A DNA stretch of 45,846 bases, from positions 1 to 45,846 of the forward strand of contig SHYT01000011.1 of the NCBI GenBank assembly GCA_009692665.1, written 5' to 3'. The number at the start of each line of letters is the position of its first letter. The stretch's first letter is position 1. Below, piece by piece: positions 1 through 8,876 of the stretch. A program made the translations under genes and the position numbers. This DNA is from Dehalococcoidia bacterium. GTDB taxonomy: Bacteria; Chloroflexota; Dehalococcoidia; Lucifugimonadales; SHYT01. Below the pieces are notes generated by a model. It was given only the letters and a program-made list of their open reading frames with translations, was not told the DNA's origin and did no database searches.

Positions 1-1
1 T

Positions 2-154
2 GTTACCGACCAACGCATTAACCTTACAGTCCACAACCTGCCGAGCATCCTGGACGGCGACCTGGATGAGATGATAGATGCCGTCATTGCTTTCGACCAG
101 CAGCGGAAGTTAGAAGAGTCTCTGGCTGCAAGCCGCCCGGGAGCGTCCCGCTGA
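2..154 (+). CDS. prfA: Peptide chain release factor 1, C-terminal end (partial)
   Basis: The reading frame enters from the left edge and gives about 50 residues starting [20 protein letters not shown], which matches the conserved tail of bacterial RF1 (the family has a similar [14 protein letters not shown] segment). RF1 recognises UAA and UAG stop codons and triggers peptide release; the GGQ and PxT motifs lie upstream of the window. The stop codon is two bases before the start of prmC, which encodes the enzyme that methylates the GGQ glutamine of RF1. This prfA-prmC pair is common in bacteria and supports both calls. RF1 is preferred over RF2 because of this pairing and the tail sequence. 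Confidence 0.9.
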   Translation, partial: VTDQRINLTVHNLPSILDGDLDEMIDAVIAFDQQRKLEESLAASRPGASR

Positions 155-156
155 GA

Positions 157-1056
157 ATGGCAGAAGACCGTATGAGCAGCACATGGGGGCAAGCCCTCCA
201 AACCGCTCAAAGCCGCTTGCGAAACGCGGGAATTGCGGACGCCTGGCTTGACGCGGAACTCCTTCTCTCCCATGTCCTCAAGATTAGCCGCACAGTCTTG
301 TCTGCGTACCCGGACACACTCCTCATAGACCGTGAGGTACGCAATGTTGAGACGTTGGTTGACCGTAGGGCAAAGCGCGAGCCGCTCCCCTACATTATTG
401 GGACGCGCGAATTCTTCGGCCATTCTTTTCTCGTCAACCTTTCCGTCTTAATACCGCGTCCAGAAACAGAGACGCTCCTGGAATATGCTCTGGCGTGGGC
501 GCACCGCCGGAGCATATTGGTAGGCTCCCCAGAGCGCGTTGCTGACGTGGGCACCGGCAGCGGGTGCCTCGCTATTTCGCTGGCACTGGCCTTGCGGAGC
601 GCAATGGTCTATGCGATTGACCAGTCAGAGGCTGCATTGGGAGTCGCCAAGGAGAATGCGCGCCGCCTTAATGTAATAAGTTCGGTCAAAATGCTTCATG
701 GCAACCTGCTGGAACCCTTGCTCGAGCCAGTTGATCTCATCATTGCGAACCTGCCATACGTTCCTGAAGCCGAACTTCCTCACCTACAGCCAGAGGTACG
801 TGACCACGAGCCACATAGCGCATTAACACCGGGTGGTGATGGCACAAGTCTTAATCGCAAGTTACTCCAGCAGGCCCCCAAAAAACTCCGAAGCGGTGGC
901 GCCATGTTTCTGGAATTTGATCCGCCCCAACGTCGTACGCTGGCTGAGGAAGCAGGGCGTGCTTTCCCAACGGCTGCCGTACAGATCTTGCAAGATTTGG
1001 CTGGTAGGGACCGTATCCTTGCGGTTAGCCTCCCAGTTGGCCCCAACACCCCGTAG
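157..1056 (+). CDS. prmC: Release factor glutamine methyltransferase PrmC (HemK)
   Basis: SAM-dependent N5-glutamine methyltransferase that modifies the GGQ motif of release factors in the cytoplasm. The 299-residue length is normal. The N-terminal helical substrate-binding part is followed by PLPYIIGTREFFG and LIPRPETETL, both hallmarks of PrmC, then the SAM-binding loop DVGTGSGCLAISLAL near residue 130. The catalytic NPPY motif appears as NLPY (IANLPYVPEAE), a variant; the Asn and Tyr that contact the substrate are kept. The gene follows prfA almost without a gap and rsmG starts 14 bases after its stop, so the three are probably co-transcribed. A second ATG 15 bases downstream (172) is a possible alternative start. 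Confidence 0.95.
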   Translation: MAEDRMSSTWGQALQTAQSRLRNAGIADAWLDAELLLSHVLKISRTVLSAYPDTLLIDREVRNVETLVDRRAKREPLPYIIGTREFFGHSFLVNLSVLIPRPETETLLEYALAWAHRRSILVGSPERVADVGTGSGCLAISLALALRSAMVYAIDQSEAALGVAKENARRLNVISSVKMLHGNLLEPLLEPVDLIIANLPYVPEAELPHLQPEVRDHEPHSALTPGGDGTSLNRKLLQQAPKKLRSGGAMFLEFDPPQRRTLAEEAGRAFPTAAVQILQDLAGRDRILAVSLPVGPNTP

Positions 1057-1070
1057 TGGTGAACTGACAA

Positions 1071-1835
1071 ATGAATAGATCAGCAAGGGCAGGGCTGAGT
1101 GTTTTACAAGCGGGAACAGAGCGGCTAGGCATTACGCTTGATGACCGCGCATTGGACCGTTTCCAGCGTTACCATGCCATTTTGAATGATTGGAACCAGC
1201 GTATCAATTTGACCTCGGTAGTTGCCTGGGACTCAGTAGTGCGAACTCATTTCATAGACTCGCTGACGGTCGTCGCCGCATTGCCTCAAATCACCACGCA
1301 CGGCCATGCTTTGATGGACGTCGGTTCCGGCGCCGGGTTTCCTGGCGTCCCCCTCAAAATTGTCTTCCCTACTCTACAACTCACTCTTCTGGAAGCAACC
1401 GGCAAGAAAGCCCGATTCCTTGAAGCTCTTCTACAAGAATTGGAATTGCACGATGTGCAGGTGCTAAATGGGCGGGCCGAAGGACTTGCACGCCAGCCGG
1501 GATTGCGCGAAGCTTTTGATAGTGTGGTTGCACGAGCGGTTGCACCTATGTCCGCCCTGGTTGAATTGACTCTGCCCTTTGCCCGCATTGGTGGGCTGGT
1601 CATTGCGCAGAAAAAGGGCGATTTTCAAAGTGAAATCATCGCCGCTGGTTACGCTATTAATGCGCTGGGAGGTCGGGTTCTGCCAGTACAAACCCTTACC
1701 CTGCCAGAACTTGGAGAGGTGCGCTCGCTGGTGCTGGTGGAGAAAATTGCCCATACTCCGGGGGCATACCCCAGGCGGCCTGGTATGCCGGCCAAGCAGC
1801 CGCTCGTAGCGTCAAGCCGCAGGCAATCTTTGTAG
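1071..1835 (+). CDS. rsmG: 16S rRNA (guanine527-N7)-methyltransferase RsmG (GidB)
   Basis: Methylates N7 of G527 in 16S rRNA using SAM; loss in other bacteria gives low-level streptomycin resistance. The protein is 254 residues. The family signature WNQRINLTS (around residue 40) and the SAM-binding loop DVGSGAGFPGVPLKI (around residue 83) are both present, followed by LLEATGKKARFLEAL and VVARAVAPMSALVE. The C-terminal tail is slightly longer and basic compared with shorter homologues. The gene sits directly behind prmC and 11 bases ahead of the next gene, consistent with one operon. Confidence 0.95.
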   Translation: MNRSARAGLSVLQAGTERLGITLDDRALDRFQRYHAILNDWNQRINLTSVVAWDSVVRTHFIDSLTVVAALPQITTHGHALMDVGSGAGFPGVPLKIVFPTLQLTLLEATGKKARFLEALLQELELHDVQVLNGRAEGLARQPGLREAFDSVVARAVAPMSALVELTLPFARIGGLVIAQKKGDFQSEIIAAGYAINALGGRVLPVQTLTLPELGEVRSLVLVEKIAHTPGAYPRRPGMPAKQPLVASSRRQSL

Positions 1836-1846
1836 AACAGGGATAT

Positions 1847-2893
1847 ATGCTTGAGCGGCTCGGCGTTCCTAAGCAAGAACCTCCATCCCTCAAACGTCTC
1901 TTGTCGTTACCGACAGTCATTTCTATTGCGATTGCCGCTATCTTACTGGTCGTCCTCGCCACACGCTTCGATATTGATTTGGGTGCTGCCTGGGCGCACA
2001 TTAAAGCCGCAAACATGTGGTTGTACTTGCTGGCTATGGCGGTAAATTTCTCAGGGCTGGTGGTGCGCGCCATCCGTTGGCGCATCGTTGCTGGTAATGC
2101 TGGCCGACGTCAAGAAGGAACGCAGTATATTCCCAGTATTGGCCGGGCCATCGTGTTGATTCTAGGGGGTTGGTTCTGGAACTCCGTCGGCTGGCTTCGC
2201 ATGGGTGATGGATACAGGGCCTATGCGTTCGGCCGGGACGCCAAGGTTCCATTTTCGCGCTCACTGGGTATTATTGCAGCTGAGCGCGCGATGGACGTAA
2301 TAGCCATCCTTCCTTTGTTGATGCTGGCAATTGCGGGCACCCTGGCCGTCTCAATGGGGCAGGCATCGAAGATATTCCTCATCGTCGCACTGGCTATGGC
2401 TGCTATCGCCATAGGATTTTTATTGGCACTGGCCACTTTGGGTCGCAGGGCCATCCGCTTGGTCCCTCACCGGTTCCAGCAGCCCTATACCCAGTTCTCT
2501 GCTGCCACCTTGGGAGGGTTCCAACGGTTGCCAGTGGTTATGAGCCTTAGTCTCTGCATTTGGCTACTAGAGGCTTGCCGACTATATCTCGTTGTCCTCG
2601 CATTGCACGTTCCAGTGGGAAGGGAGCTTGCCCTTTTCGTGTCTTTGGTAAACGCTATTCTCACGACGATTCCGTTTACTCCTGGGGGGACAGGGTTTGT
2701 GGAGCCCGGCATGGTTGGCGTGCTGGTCCTTTCTCTGCAGCGCGATGCGGCAGTGGCGGTAGCGCTGGTGGACCGCTCAATCAGCTATGCCAGTGTGGTA
2801 CTGGTAGGCGGCGTCACGTTTGGCGTCTATGAGACGCTCATACAACGACGCACCAAGAGCAAGATACAGGGGGGCACCGGAGAAAATCGCTAG
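1847..2893 (+). CDS. Lysylphosphatidylglycerol synthase-type transmembrane protein (UPF0104/AglD-like)
   Basis: A 348-residue integral membrane protein with about seven to eight hydrophobic segments; the first starts near residue 20 (TVISIAIAAILLVVLAT). Family features include RWRI(V) after the second segment, the stretch GDGYRAYAFGRDAKVPFSRSL followed by an AERAMDV motif, and LTTIPFTPGGTGFVE near residue 280. This is the flippase-like domain found in MprF and in AglD. There is no C-terminal aminoacyl-transferase domain, so it is not a complete MprF. The substrate is not known from sequence; a lipid-linked compound is the usual expectation. It is the last gene before a strong bidirectional terminator. 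Confidence 0.8.
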   Translation: MLERLGVPKQEPPSLKRLLSLPTVISIAIAAILLVVLATRFDIDLGAAWAHIKAANMWLYLLAMAVNFSGLVVRAIRWRIVAGNAGRRQEGTQYIPSIGRAIVLILGGWFWNSVGWLRMGDGYRAYAFGRDAKVPFSRSLGIIAAERAMDVIAILPLLMLAIAGTLAVSMGQASKIFLIVALAMAAIAIGFLLALATLGRRAIRLVPHRFQQPYTQFSAATLGGFQRLPVVMSLSLCIWLLEACRLYLVVLALHVPVGRELALFVSLVNAILTTIPFTPGGTGFVEPGMVGVLVLSLQRDAAVAVALVDRSISYASVVLVGGVTFGVYETLIQRRTKSKIQGGTGENR

Positions 2894-2943
2894 CGAAAGA
2901 ACTGACTGAGTTGCGTAAAGGGTAGAAAACATCCAGGCTAAAT

Positions 2944-2977
2944 ACAAAGAGACGTGCCCGAAGGCACGTCTCTTTGT
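2944..2977. terminator. Bidirectional intrinsic terminator
   Basis: A perfect 15-bp stem (arms 2944-2958 and 2963-2977) with a CGAA tetraloop lies between two convergent genes. The A-rich outer left arm and T-rich outer right arm let it serve transcripts from both directions, ending the prfA operon on the + strand and the purine operon on the - strand. Confidence 0.85.
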
Positions 2978-2988
2978 AGGACTGGGGA

Positions 2989-4512
2989 TTAATGCTTGAA
3001 GTGCCGAGTTCCGGTGAAAACCATGGCGATGCCAGCCTTGTTAGCAGCTGCAATCACCTCTTCATCTCGGATAGAGCCGCCTGGCTGAGCCACAGAAGTA
3101 GCACCGCCTTGCACGCCCAACTCCAGTCCGTCCGGAAAGGGGAAGAACGCATCGGAAGCCAAAGCGCAGCCTTTTGCTTTTTCACCGGCGATGCGGAGCG
3201 CCAGGTGTACGCTGGTAATACGATTGGGCTGGCCCGCACCCATGCCAGCCAGCGTCTTGTCCTTCGCCAATACAATGGCATTTGACTTAACGTGCTTAGC
3301 AACCTTCCATGCGAACGCCAAGTCTGCCAACTCTTGAGGGGTAGGTTTACGCTCGGTAACAACCTTCCATGTTGATGCATCCTCGTTTATTTCATCGGGG
3401 GCTTGCACGAGCAGCCCACCGGAGACACGCCGCAAATCTATGTTTGCATTGCCAATAGCCGTCGGCAGCGTGGCTGCCAGAATGCGCAGGTCCTTTTTTT
3501 TCTGGAGGATCTCGAGTGCTTCTGGTGTGTAGCCCGGCGCTACCACAATTTCGTAGAACACCCTGCGCATCGCCTCAGCGGCTGCGCCGGTTACCATGCG
3601 GTTAAACCCTACAATGCCCCCATACGCTGACACGCTATCGCCCTCAAATGCGCGACGGTAGGCTTCCGCAAGGTCGCCATGAGAGGCCACTCCACAGGGG
3701 TTAGTGTGCTTGATGACTACTGCCGTTGGATCCGGGAAGTCCATAGCGACTTTCCAGGCGGCCTCAGCGTCCAAGTAGTTGTTGAAAGACATTTCCTTGC
3801 CGCCAAGTTGCTGCGCGGCTACGATGCCACCTTTAACCCCAATCTCTGCGTACACGGAGCCTCTCTGGTGAGGGTTCTCGCCGTAGCGCATTTCCGCCAG
3901 CTTGCGGAAGCCAAACGAAAGCTCGTTGGGGAAGGATACGTCCATCCCGCGGAGCCAGCGCGAAATCAGGGTGTCATATGCGGCTACGTGCTGGAAGGCC
4001 TTTGCCGCCAGCTTGCGCCGTTCCTCTAGAGATGGCCCACCAGTCTTGATCCGATCTACCACCCAGTCGTAGTCGGCAGGGTCCACGAGGACCACTACAG
4101 AAGGGAAGTTCTTTGAAGCCGAGCGAAGCATCGAAGGGCCGCCGATATCAATGTTCTCTAACGCCTCGCCCAACTGGATGCCTGGCCTGCTGACCGTGGC
4201 TTCAAACGGGTAGAGGTTGCCTACAACCATGTCGATGGGCGTGATGCCGTGGCGGTTCAGTTCCGCCATGTGCTCCGGCTTGTCGCGCAGTGCCAGCAGT
4301 CCACCGTGGATGGCAGGATGTAAAGTCTTGACGCGACCATCCATCATCTCCGGGAACTGAGTGATATCGGACACCTTCTTGACCGGCAACCCACCTTTGC
4401 TCAATGCGTCAAATGTGCCACCAGTACTGATAAGCTCAATGCCCAAGCCCTGGAGTTTCTTGCCGAATTCCACGATACCGGTTTTGTCATAGACGCTGAG
4501 GACGGCTCTCAT
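2989..4512 (-). CDS. purH: Bifunctional AICAR transformylase / IMP cyclohydrolase PurH
   Basis: Catalyses the last two steps of de novo purine synthesis: formylation of AICAR with 10-formyl-THF, then ring closure to IMP. The 507-residue length is normal. The N-terminal MGS-like IMP cyclohydrolase domain ([38 protein letters not shown]) is followed by the transformylase domain ([33 protein letters not shown]) and the C-terminal [12 protein letters not shown] and DAFFPFPDG segments. It is the last gene of the purF-purM-purH run, 48 bases after purM. Confidence 0.97.
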   Translation of the reverse strand: MRAVLSVYDKTGIVEFGKKLQGLGIELISTGGTFDALSKGGLPVKKVSDITQFPEMMDGRVKTLHPAIHGGLLALRDKPEHMAELNRHGITPIDMVVGNLYPFEATVSRPGIQLGEALENIDIGGPSMLRSASKNFPSVVVLVDPADYDWVVDRIKTGGPSLEERRKLAAKAFQHVAAYDTLISRWLRGMDVSFPNELSFGFRKLAEMRYGENPHQRGSVYAEIGVKGGIVAAQQLGGKEMSFNNYLDAEAAWKVAMDFPDPTAVVIKHTNPCGVASHGDLAEAYRRAFEGDSVSAYGGIVGFNRMVTGAAAEAMRRVFYEIVVAPGYTPEALEILQKKKDLRILAATLPTAIGNANIDLRRVSGGLLVQAPDEINEDASTWKVVTERKPTPQELADLAFAWKVAKHVKSNAIVLAKDKTLAGMGAGQPNRITSVHLALRIAGEKAKGCALASDAFFPFPDGLELGVQGGATSVAQPGGSIRDEEVIAAANKAGIAMVFTGTRHFKH

Positions 4513-4560
4513 GTACCCCCCTTAGAACGCCGCGTTCGCAAGCGTTCCGCCCTTAAAATG

Positions 4561-5583
4561 CTATGCCAGAATGACCCGCTCGTTGCCGCGCTGCTTGACG
4601 GTTTTGCCGATGACGCGCGCTTCCGGAATGGCCCTTTGCGCTGCCGCGACGTCCCGCTCGCCCACGACGAGCACCATGCCAATGCCCATGTTAAAGACAC
4701 GGTACATTTCTCGACGCTCCACCTTACCCAGCTTCTGAATGAGATGGAAAAGCGGCGGCACCTCCCAGGTCTTGGTATCAAAGGTGGCAGCAACGCCTTC
4801 GGGAAGCACGCGCGGGGTGTTCTCCAGCAGGCCGCCTCCGGTAATGTGCGCCATGCCCTTGATGTACCGCATCGCCGGACGTACAACCGACTCGTAGCTG
4901 CGGTGGGGAATGAGCAGCGCTTCACCCAACGTGCTCCCCAGTTCCGGGAAACGCTTTCTCAAGACCGAGGGGTTCTGGTCTGTATCAAATATCTTCCGCA
5001 CAAGCGAATACCCATTGGTGTGCAGGCCGCTGGAAGGGACACCGAGAAGTACATCGCCTACTTGTATGTGAGAGCCGTCTATCAACTGGTCGCGCTCCAC
5101 AGCGCCCACCACGAAACCCACGAGGTCAAAATCGTCCTCTTGGTACGTGCCCGGCATCTCGGCCGTCTCGCCGCCGATGAGCGCGCAGTCCAGCGCCTTG
5201 CATGCTCTGGCGAGGCCTTTGGCGACGGCTTCAACTCGATCTGGCGTGACTTTGCCCCATCCCATGTAATCCAGGAAAAAGAGCGGTCGAGCACCGCAGG
5301 TCAGGATATCGTTCACTACCGCATGGACGCTGTCCTCGCCGATGGTTTCCAGCTTGCCCATTTGCACCGCGATTTTCAGCTTCGTGCCCACGCCGTCGGT
5401 ATGCGAGACAAGCACGGGGTCTTGAAAACCCGTTACCTTGAAAGCGGAGCCAAAGAACCCAATATCGCCGACCACGCTGGACGTGAAGGTGGTCCGCGCT
5501 AGCTTGGCGATGCGCCGTTTCGCTTCGCCCGCAAGGTCGCGGTCAACGCCGGCCTCCGCGTAGGTTGATGGCCTCTTGCTCAC
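4561..5583 (-). CDS. purM: Phosphoribosylformylglycinamidine cyclo-ligase PurM (AIR synthetase)
   Basis: ATP-dependent cyclisation of FGAM to AIR, step five of purine synthesis. The 340-residue protein starts MSKRPSTYAEAGVD and carries VSHTDGVGTKLKIA (around residue 80), the nucleotide-binding GGETAEMPGTY, GLHTNGYSLVR and ITGGGLLENTPRVLP, all PurM hallmarks. It belongs to the same PurM/SelD/HypE superfamily as PurL, but the short length and the N-terminal YAEAGVD distinguish it. It lies between the frameshifted small gene and purH on the same strand. Confidence 0.97.
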   Translation of the reverse strand: MSKRPSTYAEAGVDRDLAGEAKRRIAKLARTTFTSSVVGDIGFFGSAFKVTGFQDPVLVSHTDGVGTKLKIAVQMGKLETIGEDSVHAVVNDILTCGARPLFFLDYMGWGKVTPDRVEAVAKGLARACKALDCALIGGETAEMPGTYQEDDFDLVGFVVGAVERDQLIDGSHIQVGDVLLGVPSSGLHTNGYSLVRKIFDTDQNPSVLRKRFPELGSTLGEALLIPHRSYESVVRPAMRYIKGMAHITGGGLLENTPRVLPEGVAATFDTKTWEVPPLFHLIQKLGKVERREMYRVFNMGIGMVLVVGERDVAAAQRAIPEARVIGKTVKQRGNERVILA

Positions 5584-5675
5584 GTAATCCCCTCGGCCTG
5601 ACTGTACTGCGTAGGGATAAAAGAGGGAACCCTAAAAACTTGAAAAGGCTCCCATCTTTCAGCGACTTTTGGTGG

Positions 5676-6091
5676 CTACCGCCTGCCGCGCCTCTGCCGC
5701 GAAGCGCCGGCTCCCCGCGTACGCGCTGTTTGGGATCCCGCTCGCTGCTTTGGCTTCGGCTTAGCCACGGCATCGAAATTAATCACGTTGTAGAACTCCC
5801 GGCTGCCGGACTCCACCAGAGGCACCATCTTCGCGAACCACGACTCGAACTCCCGCGTACCAAAGAACTGGCGCTGGAATTCCATCCACTCTGCCATACT
5901 GGTGCGTTCGTCCTCTCGCCCAGGTCCGGCGCCTCAATCTCCATGATGAGGTTAAACGAAGGGCCGGTCGCGTCCGTCAGCATTCGAGTGAATGGATAAT
6001 GGAGCTCGCCCTGCATAGAACTCATAATCCGGATGACATCGTCAATCCTGCCATACTTTACCTGGAGCACTTCACGGGAAACGATAGTCAT
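5676..6091 (-). pseudogene. Frameshifted NIPSNAP-like / dimeric alpha-beta barrel protein
   Basis: Two overlapping frames make one plausible small protein. The first (from 6091) begins MTIVSREVLQVKYGRIDDVI and reads well to EIEAPDLGE near 5910, after which it turns into low-complexity Ser/Arg sequence. The second frame takes over with MAEWMEFQRQFF, then WFAKMVPLVESGSREFYNVI, and ends at 5676. Joined, they give about 138 residues with the look of a NIPSNAP/ABM-type ferredoxin-like fold. A single missing base between about 5895 and 5912 would explain the break. It may be a real pseudogene, a sequencing or assembly error, or (less likely) two overlapping genes; the second frame's ATG has no clear ribosome binding site. 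It sits between purF and purM and has no known role in purine synthesis. Confidence 0.55.
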
Positions 6092-6120
6092 TCCTACCCT
6101 CGTTGGTATGAAGTCAAAAG

Positions 6121-7542
6121 TTAGGAGTGTTCCAGGGCAAGCTTATCCATCTCGAGTTGCACATCCACAGGGTACTTGCCTGAGAAGCAGGCGTCACAGA
6201 ACCCGGCACGCGGCCGCCCAATAGCTTTGTACAGCGCTTCTAGGCTCAGATAGCCGAGGGTGTCCGCATTGATGAACTTCCGTATCTCTTCAAGGGACTT
6301 GTTCGCCGCAAGGAGCTCCCGCCGCGTGGCCATATCCACGCCGAAGTGGCACGGCCACATAATCGGTGGCGCGCATACCCGCATGTGCACCTCGCGAGCG
6401 CCCGCGCGGCGCAGCATATCGATGACATGCGGCGTCGTTGTCCCGCGCACAATGCTGTCGTCAACCACGATGATGCGCTGCCCCCTTAAGACTTCTGGCA
6501 GGGGGTTAAATTTCAGCCGCACTCCCAATTCGCGCAGCCGCTGGTCAGGTGCAATGAACGTCCTGCCTACATACCTATTCTTAACCAGCCCCTCGCGGTA
6601 CGGAATGCCCGCCTGCTCCGCATAGCCCGTCGCAGCGGCTGTCGCCGAGTCGGGCACGCCAATCACGATGTCCGCGTCTATCGGATGTTCCTTGGCAAGC
6701 TGCCGGCCCATTTCCACACGCGCGGTATGGGTGGCCTTTCCCGCCAGGATGCTGTCCGGCCGGGCAAAGTAGATAAATTCAAAAACGCAGAGCGCCTCGC
6801 GGCCTTCATGGCCGTTGTGGATCGTCCGGACACCGTGCTCGTCAATAAGGACCGCTTCGCCCGGCGCCAGCTCCCGCACAAACTGCGCCCCGATGTGGTC
6901 CAGCGCACACGACTCTGACGCCACAACCCATCCCTGACCATTCAACTTACCCAAGCACAATGGCCGGACGCCCAGGGGATCGCGGAAAGCGATAAGCTCT
7001 GTAGGCGTGAGCACCGTGACGGAGTACGCCCCCTTGAGCCGCCGCATGCAGTAGCCTATCCGCTCGCCCCAGTCCTTGCCCGGAGCGTTGGCCAGCATAT
7101 GCGTAATGACCTCGGAATCGCTTGATGTAGTGAAGGTGCAATGCCACTCTTCAGCAAGGTCCTTGCGGAGATCAGCAGCGTTGATGACGTTGCCGTTATG
7201 CCCCAAGGCGATTTGCCCGTGAATGCCGGTGACAACGAACGGCTGCGCATTCTCAATCTTGCTGGAGCCGGTAGTGGAATAGCGGGTGTGGCCTATAGAC
7301 ATGACGCCGGGGAGGCGCTTCAGGTCGAATTCGTTAAAGGCCTGCGTGACCAAGCCCATCTCGGTGTGGTGGTAGAGCCGTTCCCCATCAGCGGTGGCGA
7401 TGCCGGCACTCTCTTGCCCTCGATGTTGTAAAGCATAGAGCCCAAAGAAGGCGAGCCGCGCTACATCTTCTCCAGGGGCATAAACACCCACAATGCCGCA
7501 GGCTTCGTGCAGCGGTTCTGTCAAATTCCCCCCAACAGGCAA
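6121..7542 (-). CDS. purF: Amidophosphoribosyltransferase PurF
   Basis: First committed enzyme of purine synthesis; transfers glutamine amide nitrogen to PRPP. The N-terminal Ntn glutaminase domain begins at ACGIVGVYAPG with the catalytic Cys at residue 15 of the long form, after a short propeptide as in Bacillus-type PurF. GLYALQHRGQESAGI and GHTRYSTTG follow. The PRPP-binding loop IIVVDDSIVRGTT lies near residue 350. The C-terminal part contains AATGYAEQAGIPYREGL and CDACFSGKYPVD; the Cys residues in this tail are typical of the Fe-S-containing class. No ATG is available: the long form uses TTG at 7542. Another TTG at 7524, preceded by a G-run, would give MTEPLHEACGIVG and may be the true start. 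Confidence 0.95.
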   Translation of the reverse strand: MPVGGNLTEPLHEACGIVGVYAPGEDVARLAFFGLYALQHRGQESAGIATADGERLYHHTEMGLVTQAFNEFDLKRLPGVMSIGHTRYSTTGSSKIENAQPFVVTGIHGQIALGHNGNVINAADLRKDLAEEWHCTFTTSSDSEVITHMLANAPGKDWGERIGYCMRRLKGAYSVTVLTPTELIAFRDPLGVRPLCLGKLNGQGWVVASESCALDHIGAQFVRELAPGEAVLIDEHGVRTIHNGHEGREALCVFEFIYFARPDSILAGKATHTARVEMGRQLAKEHPIDADIVIGVPDSATAAATGYAEQAGIPYREGLVKNRYVGRTFIAPDQRLRELGVRLKFNPLPEVLRGQRIIVVDDSIVRGTTTPHVIDMLRRAGAREVHMRVCAPPIMWPCHFGVDMATRRELLAANKSLEEIRKFINADTLGYLSLEALYKAIGRPRAGFCDACFSGKYPVDVQLEMDKLALEHS

Positions 7543-7671
7543 ATTGATGTGGCCGGAATCAAAGACACGCCCGCAGCAGGTATCAAGTCTTGAAGTGCCT
7601 CATGATTATAAGCCCCATGCATACCATAGGCAAGGAGTTTTCGGGAGCTTTACTGTATCGCCTCACGGAAT

Positions 7672-7744
7672 CCTGGGATATACTTGGGTACCCTCTGGAA
7701 CCCAGGCGGGCGCATATTTGTAAGGGCTATCTATCCCAGAAGGA
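7672..7744 (+). promoter_or_regulatory. Structured leader of cofE with two competing stems
   Basis: The segment cctggg (7672-7677) can pair with cccagg (7701-7706). An overlapping segment ctgggata (7673-7680) can instead pair with tatcccag (7732-7739), which directly abuts the ribosome binding site (aaggag) of cofE. The two pairings exclude each other, as expected for a switch that hides or frees the start site. I did not recognise a known riboswitch class, and the transcription start is unknown, so function is inference only. Confidence 0.3.
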
Positions 7745-7751
7745 GCGCAGC

Positions 7752-8510
7752 ATGCCTATACCGGAAGTGCGCATCATAGGCATCACCGGCATCCCGGAAG
7801 TCCGCAAAGATGATAACGTCGGCAAACTCCTTGCGGAAGCAGCCGCCCATCAGGGCACTCCGCTTCAGAACGGTGATGTCCTGGCCGTCACCCAAAAAAT
7901 CGTCTCGAAAGCCGAGGGGTGCGTCATCGACCTCGCGACCATCAAGCCTTCCCCATTCGCCATCATGCTCGCCCAGCAGTGGGAAAAGGACCCACGTCAG
8001 GTCGAAGTCGTGCTACTGGAGAGCAAGCGCATCGTCCGCATGGACCACGGAGTCATCATCACCGAGACAAAGCACGGGTTCATCTGCGCCAACTCCGGCG
8101 TCGACGCTTCTAATATCCCAGGAGAAGAAAAAGTAGCGCTCTTGCCCGCAGACCCTGACGCTTCCTGTCGCCGGATCCGCGACGAAGTCCGCAAAGTGCA
8201 AGGCGCCAACGTGGCCGTGCTCATGTCCGACTCCTTTGGCCGGCCTTGGCGAGAAGGCATCACCAACGTCGCCATCGGCGTCGCGGGCATGAATCCCTTG
8301 CACGACTACCGGGGCCAGGAAGACGCGTATGGTCACGTGCTGCACGTCACCATAACCGCCGTCGCCGATGAGCTGGTCTGCGCTGCTGAACTGGTAAGCC
8401 AAAAAGCAGATATGATGCCAGCTGCAATTATCAGAGGCTTCAGCTACGAGGAAATAGAAGGCTCTATGAAAGCGCTTTTACGTCCGCCTGCTGGAGATAT
8501 GTTCCGCTAG
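7752..8510 (+). CDS. cofE: Coenzyme F420-0:L-glutamate ligase CofE
   Basis: Adds glutamate residues to F420-0 in a GTP-dependent reaction, making the polyglutamate tail of coenzyme F420. The 252-residue protein has the family motifs LAVTQKIVSKAEG (around residue 45), TKHGFICANSGVDASN (around residue 105) and VLMSDSFGRPWREGITNVAIG (around residue 155). It lacks the C-terminal nitroreductase-like domain of the actinobacterial FbiB fusion, so it is the stand-alone form. I chose the ATG at 7752 because AGGAG lies just upstream and the sequence MPIPEVRIIGITGIPEV matches the usual N-terminus; an upstream ATG would add 54 unconserved residues. It stands alone, divergent from purF, and ends in its own terminator. 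It implies that the organism makes F420. Confidence 0.92.
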   Translation: MPIPEVRIIGITGIPEVRKDDNVGKLLAEAAAHQGTPLQNGDVLAVTQKIVSKAEGCVIDLATIKPSPFAIMLAQQWEKDPRQVEVVLLESKRIVRMDHGVIITETKHGFICANSGVDASNIPGEEKVALLPADPDASCRRIRDEVRKVQGANVAVLMSDSFGRPWREGITNVAIGVAGMNPLHDYRGQEDAYGHVLHVTITAVADELVCAAELVSQKADMMPAAIIRGFSYEEIEGSMKALLRPPAGDMFR

Positions 8511-8534
8511 CGAATGCGCAGCGCAAGTTTACGA

Positions 8535-8577
8535 CCATAAAAAGACCGCTCCGAAGTTCGGAGCGGTCTTTTTATGG
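8535..8577. terminator. Bidirectional intrinsic terminator
   Basis: A perfect 20-bp stem (arms 8535-8554 and 8558-8577) has a 3-base loop, with A-runs on the left and T-runs on the right. It separates cofE from the convergent Zn-ribbon gene and can serve both. Confidence 0.9.
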
Positions 8578-8612
8578 GTATTGGCCGAGGCTATGCCGAG
8601 GTCAGAGGAGTG

Positions 8613-8876
8613 TTATTCCTCCGCCTCAACGGGCGCGTCAGCAGGCTTGCGGCTGCCGGCGGCCACAGCTTCAGGAGCATCGTCAGAGTCGTCCCAGTAG
8701 GACGCGGCCTCCAGATAGTTCCTGAATTCTTTCATCTGACCACAGTGCTTGCAAGTGCCCCGGCTGGCGGGCCCGGTGGGGGTATCAATCAGCCAGAAAT
8801 GCTTGCAGCCCAGGTCAGCCCCGGCAATGGTGGGTGGCTGCGCTACGGCTGTTAAACTGGAGTGACGCGGACGCAT
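8613..8876 (-). CDS. Small zinc-ribbon-like protein of unknown function
   Basis: An 87-residue protein with a central conserved-looking core: GCKHFWLIDTPTGPASRGTC followed by KHCGQMKEFRNYLEA. The Cys-Lys-His and later C-x2-C are consistent with a small zinc site. I recall the pattern C-x-H-x-W-x-I-x-x-P-x-G, then G-x-C-K-x-C-G and F-x-N, as a recurring small protein in Chloroflexota and Actinobacteria, but I cannot name it. The tail is acidic and low complexity. The start at 8876 is preceded by a near-perfect AAAGGAGGT ribosome binding site; the longer frame reaching 9038 adds unconserved sequence. Confidence 0.7.
   Translation of the reverse strand: MRPRHSSLTAVAQPPTIAGADLGCKHFWLIDTPTGPASRGTCKHCGQMKEFRNYLEAASYWDDSDDAPEAVAAGSRKPADAPVEAEE

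Noticed and set aside
4558-5502. A 314-codon open frame on the + strand opposite purM
   Set aside because: It is fully antisense to the well-supported purM and has no recognisable protein motif or ribosome binding site; it arises from codon bias of the real gene.
5895-5912. Programmed ribosomal frameshift joining the two halves of the NIPSNAP-like gene
   Set aside because: No slippery heptamer or stimulatory hairpin is visible; a missing base or a pseudogene is simpler.
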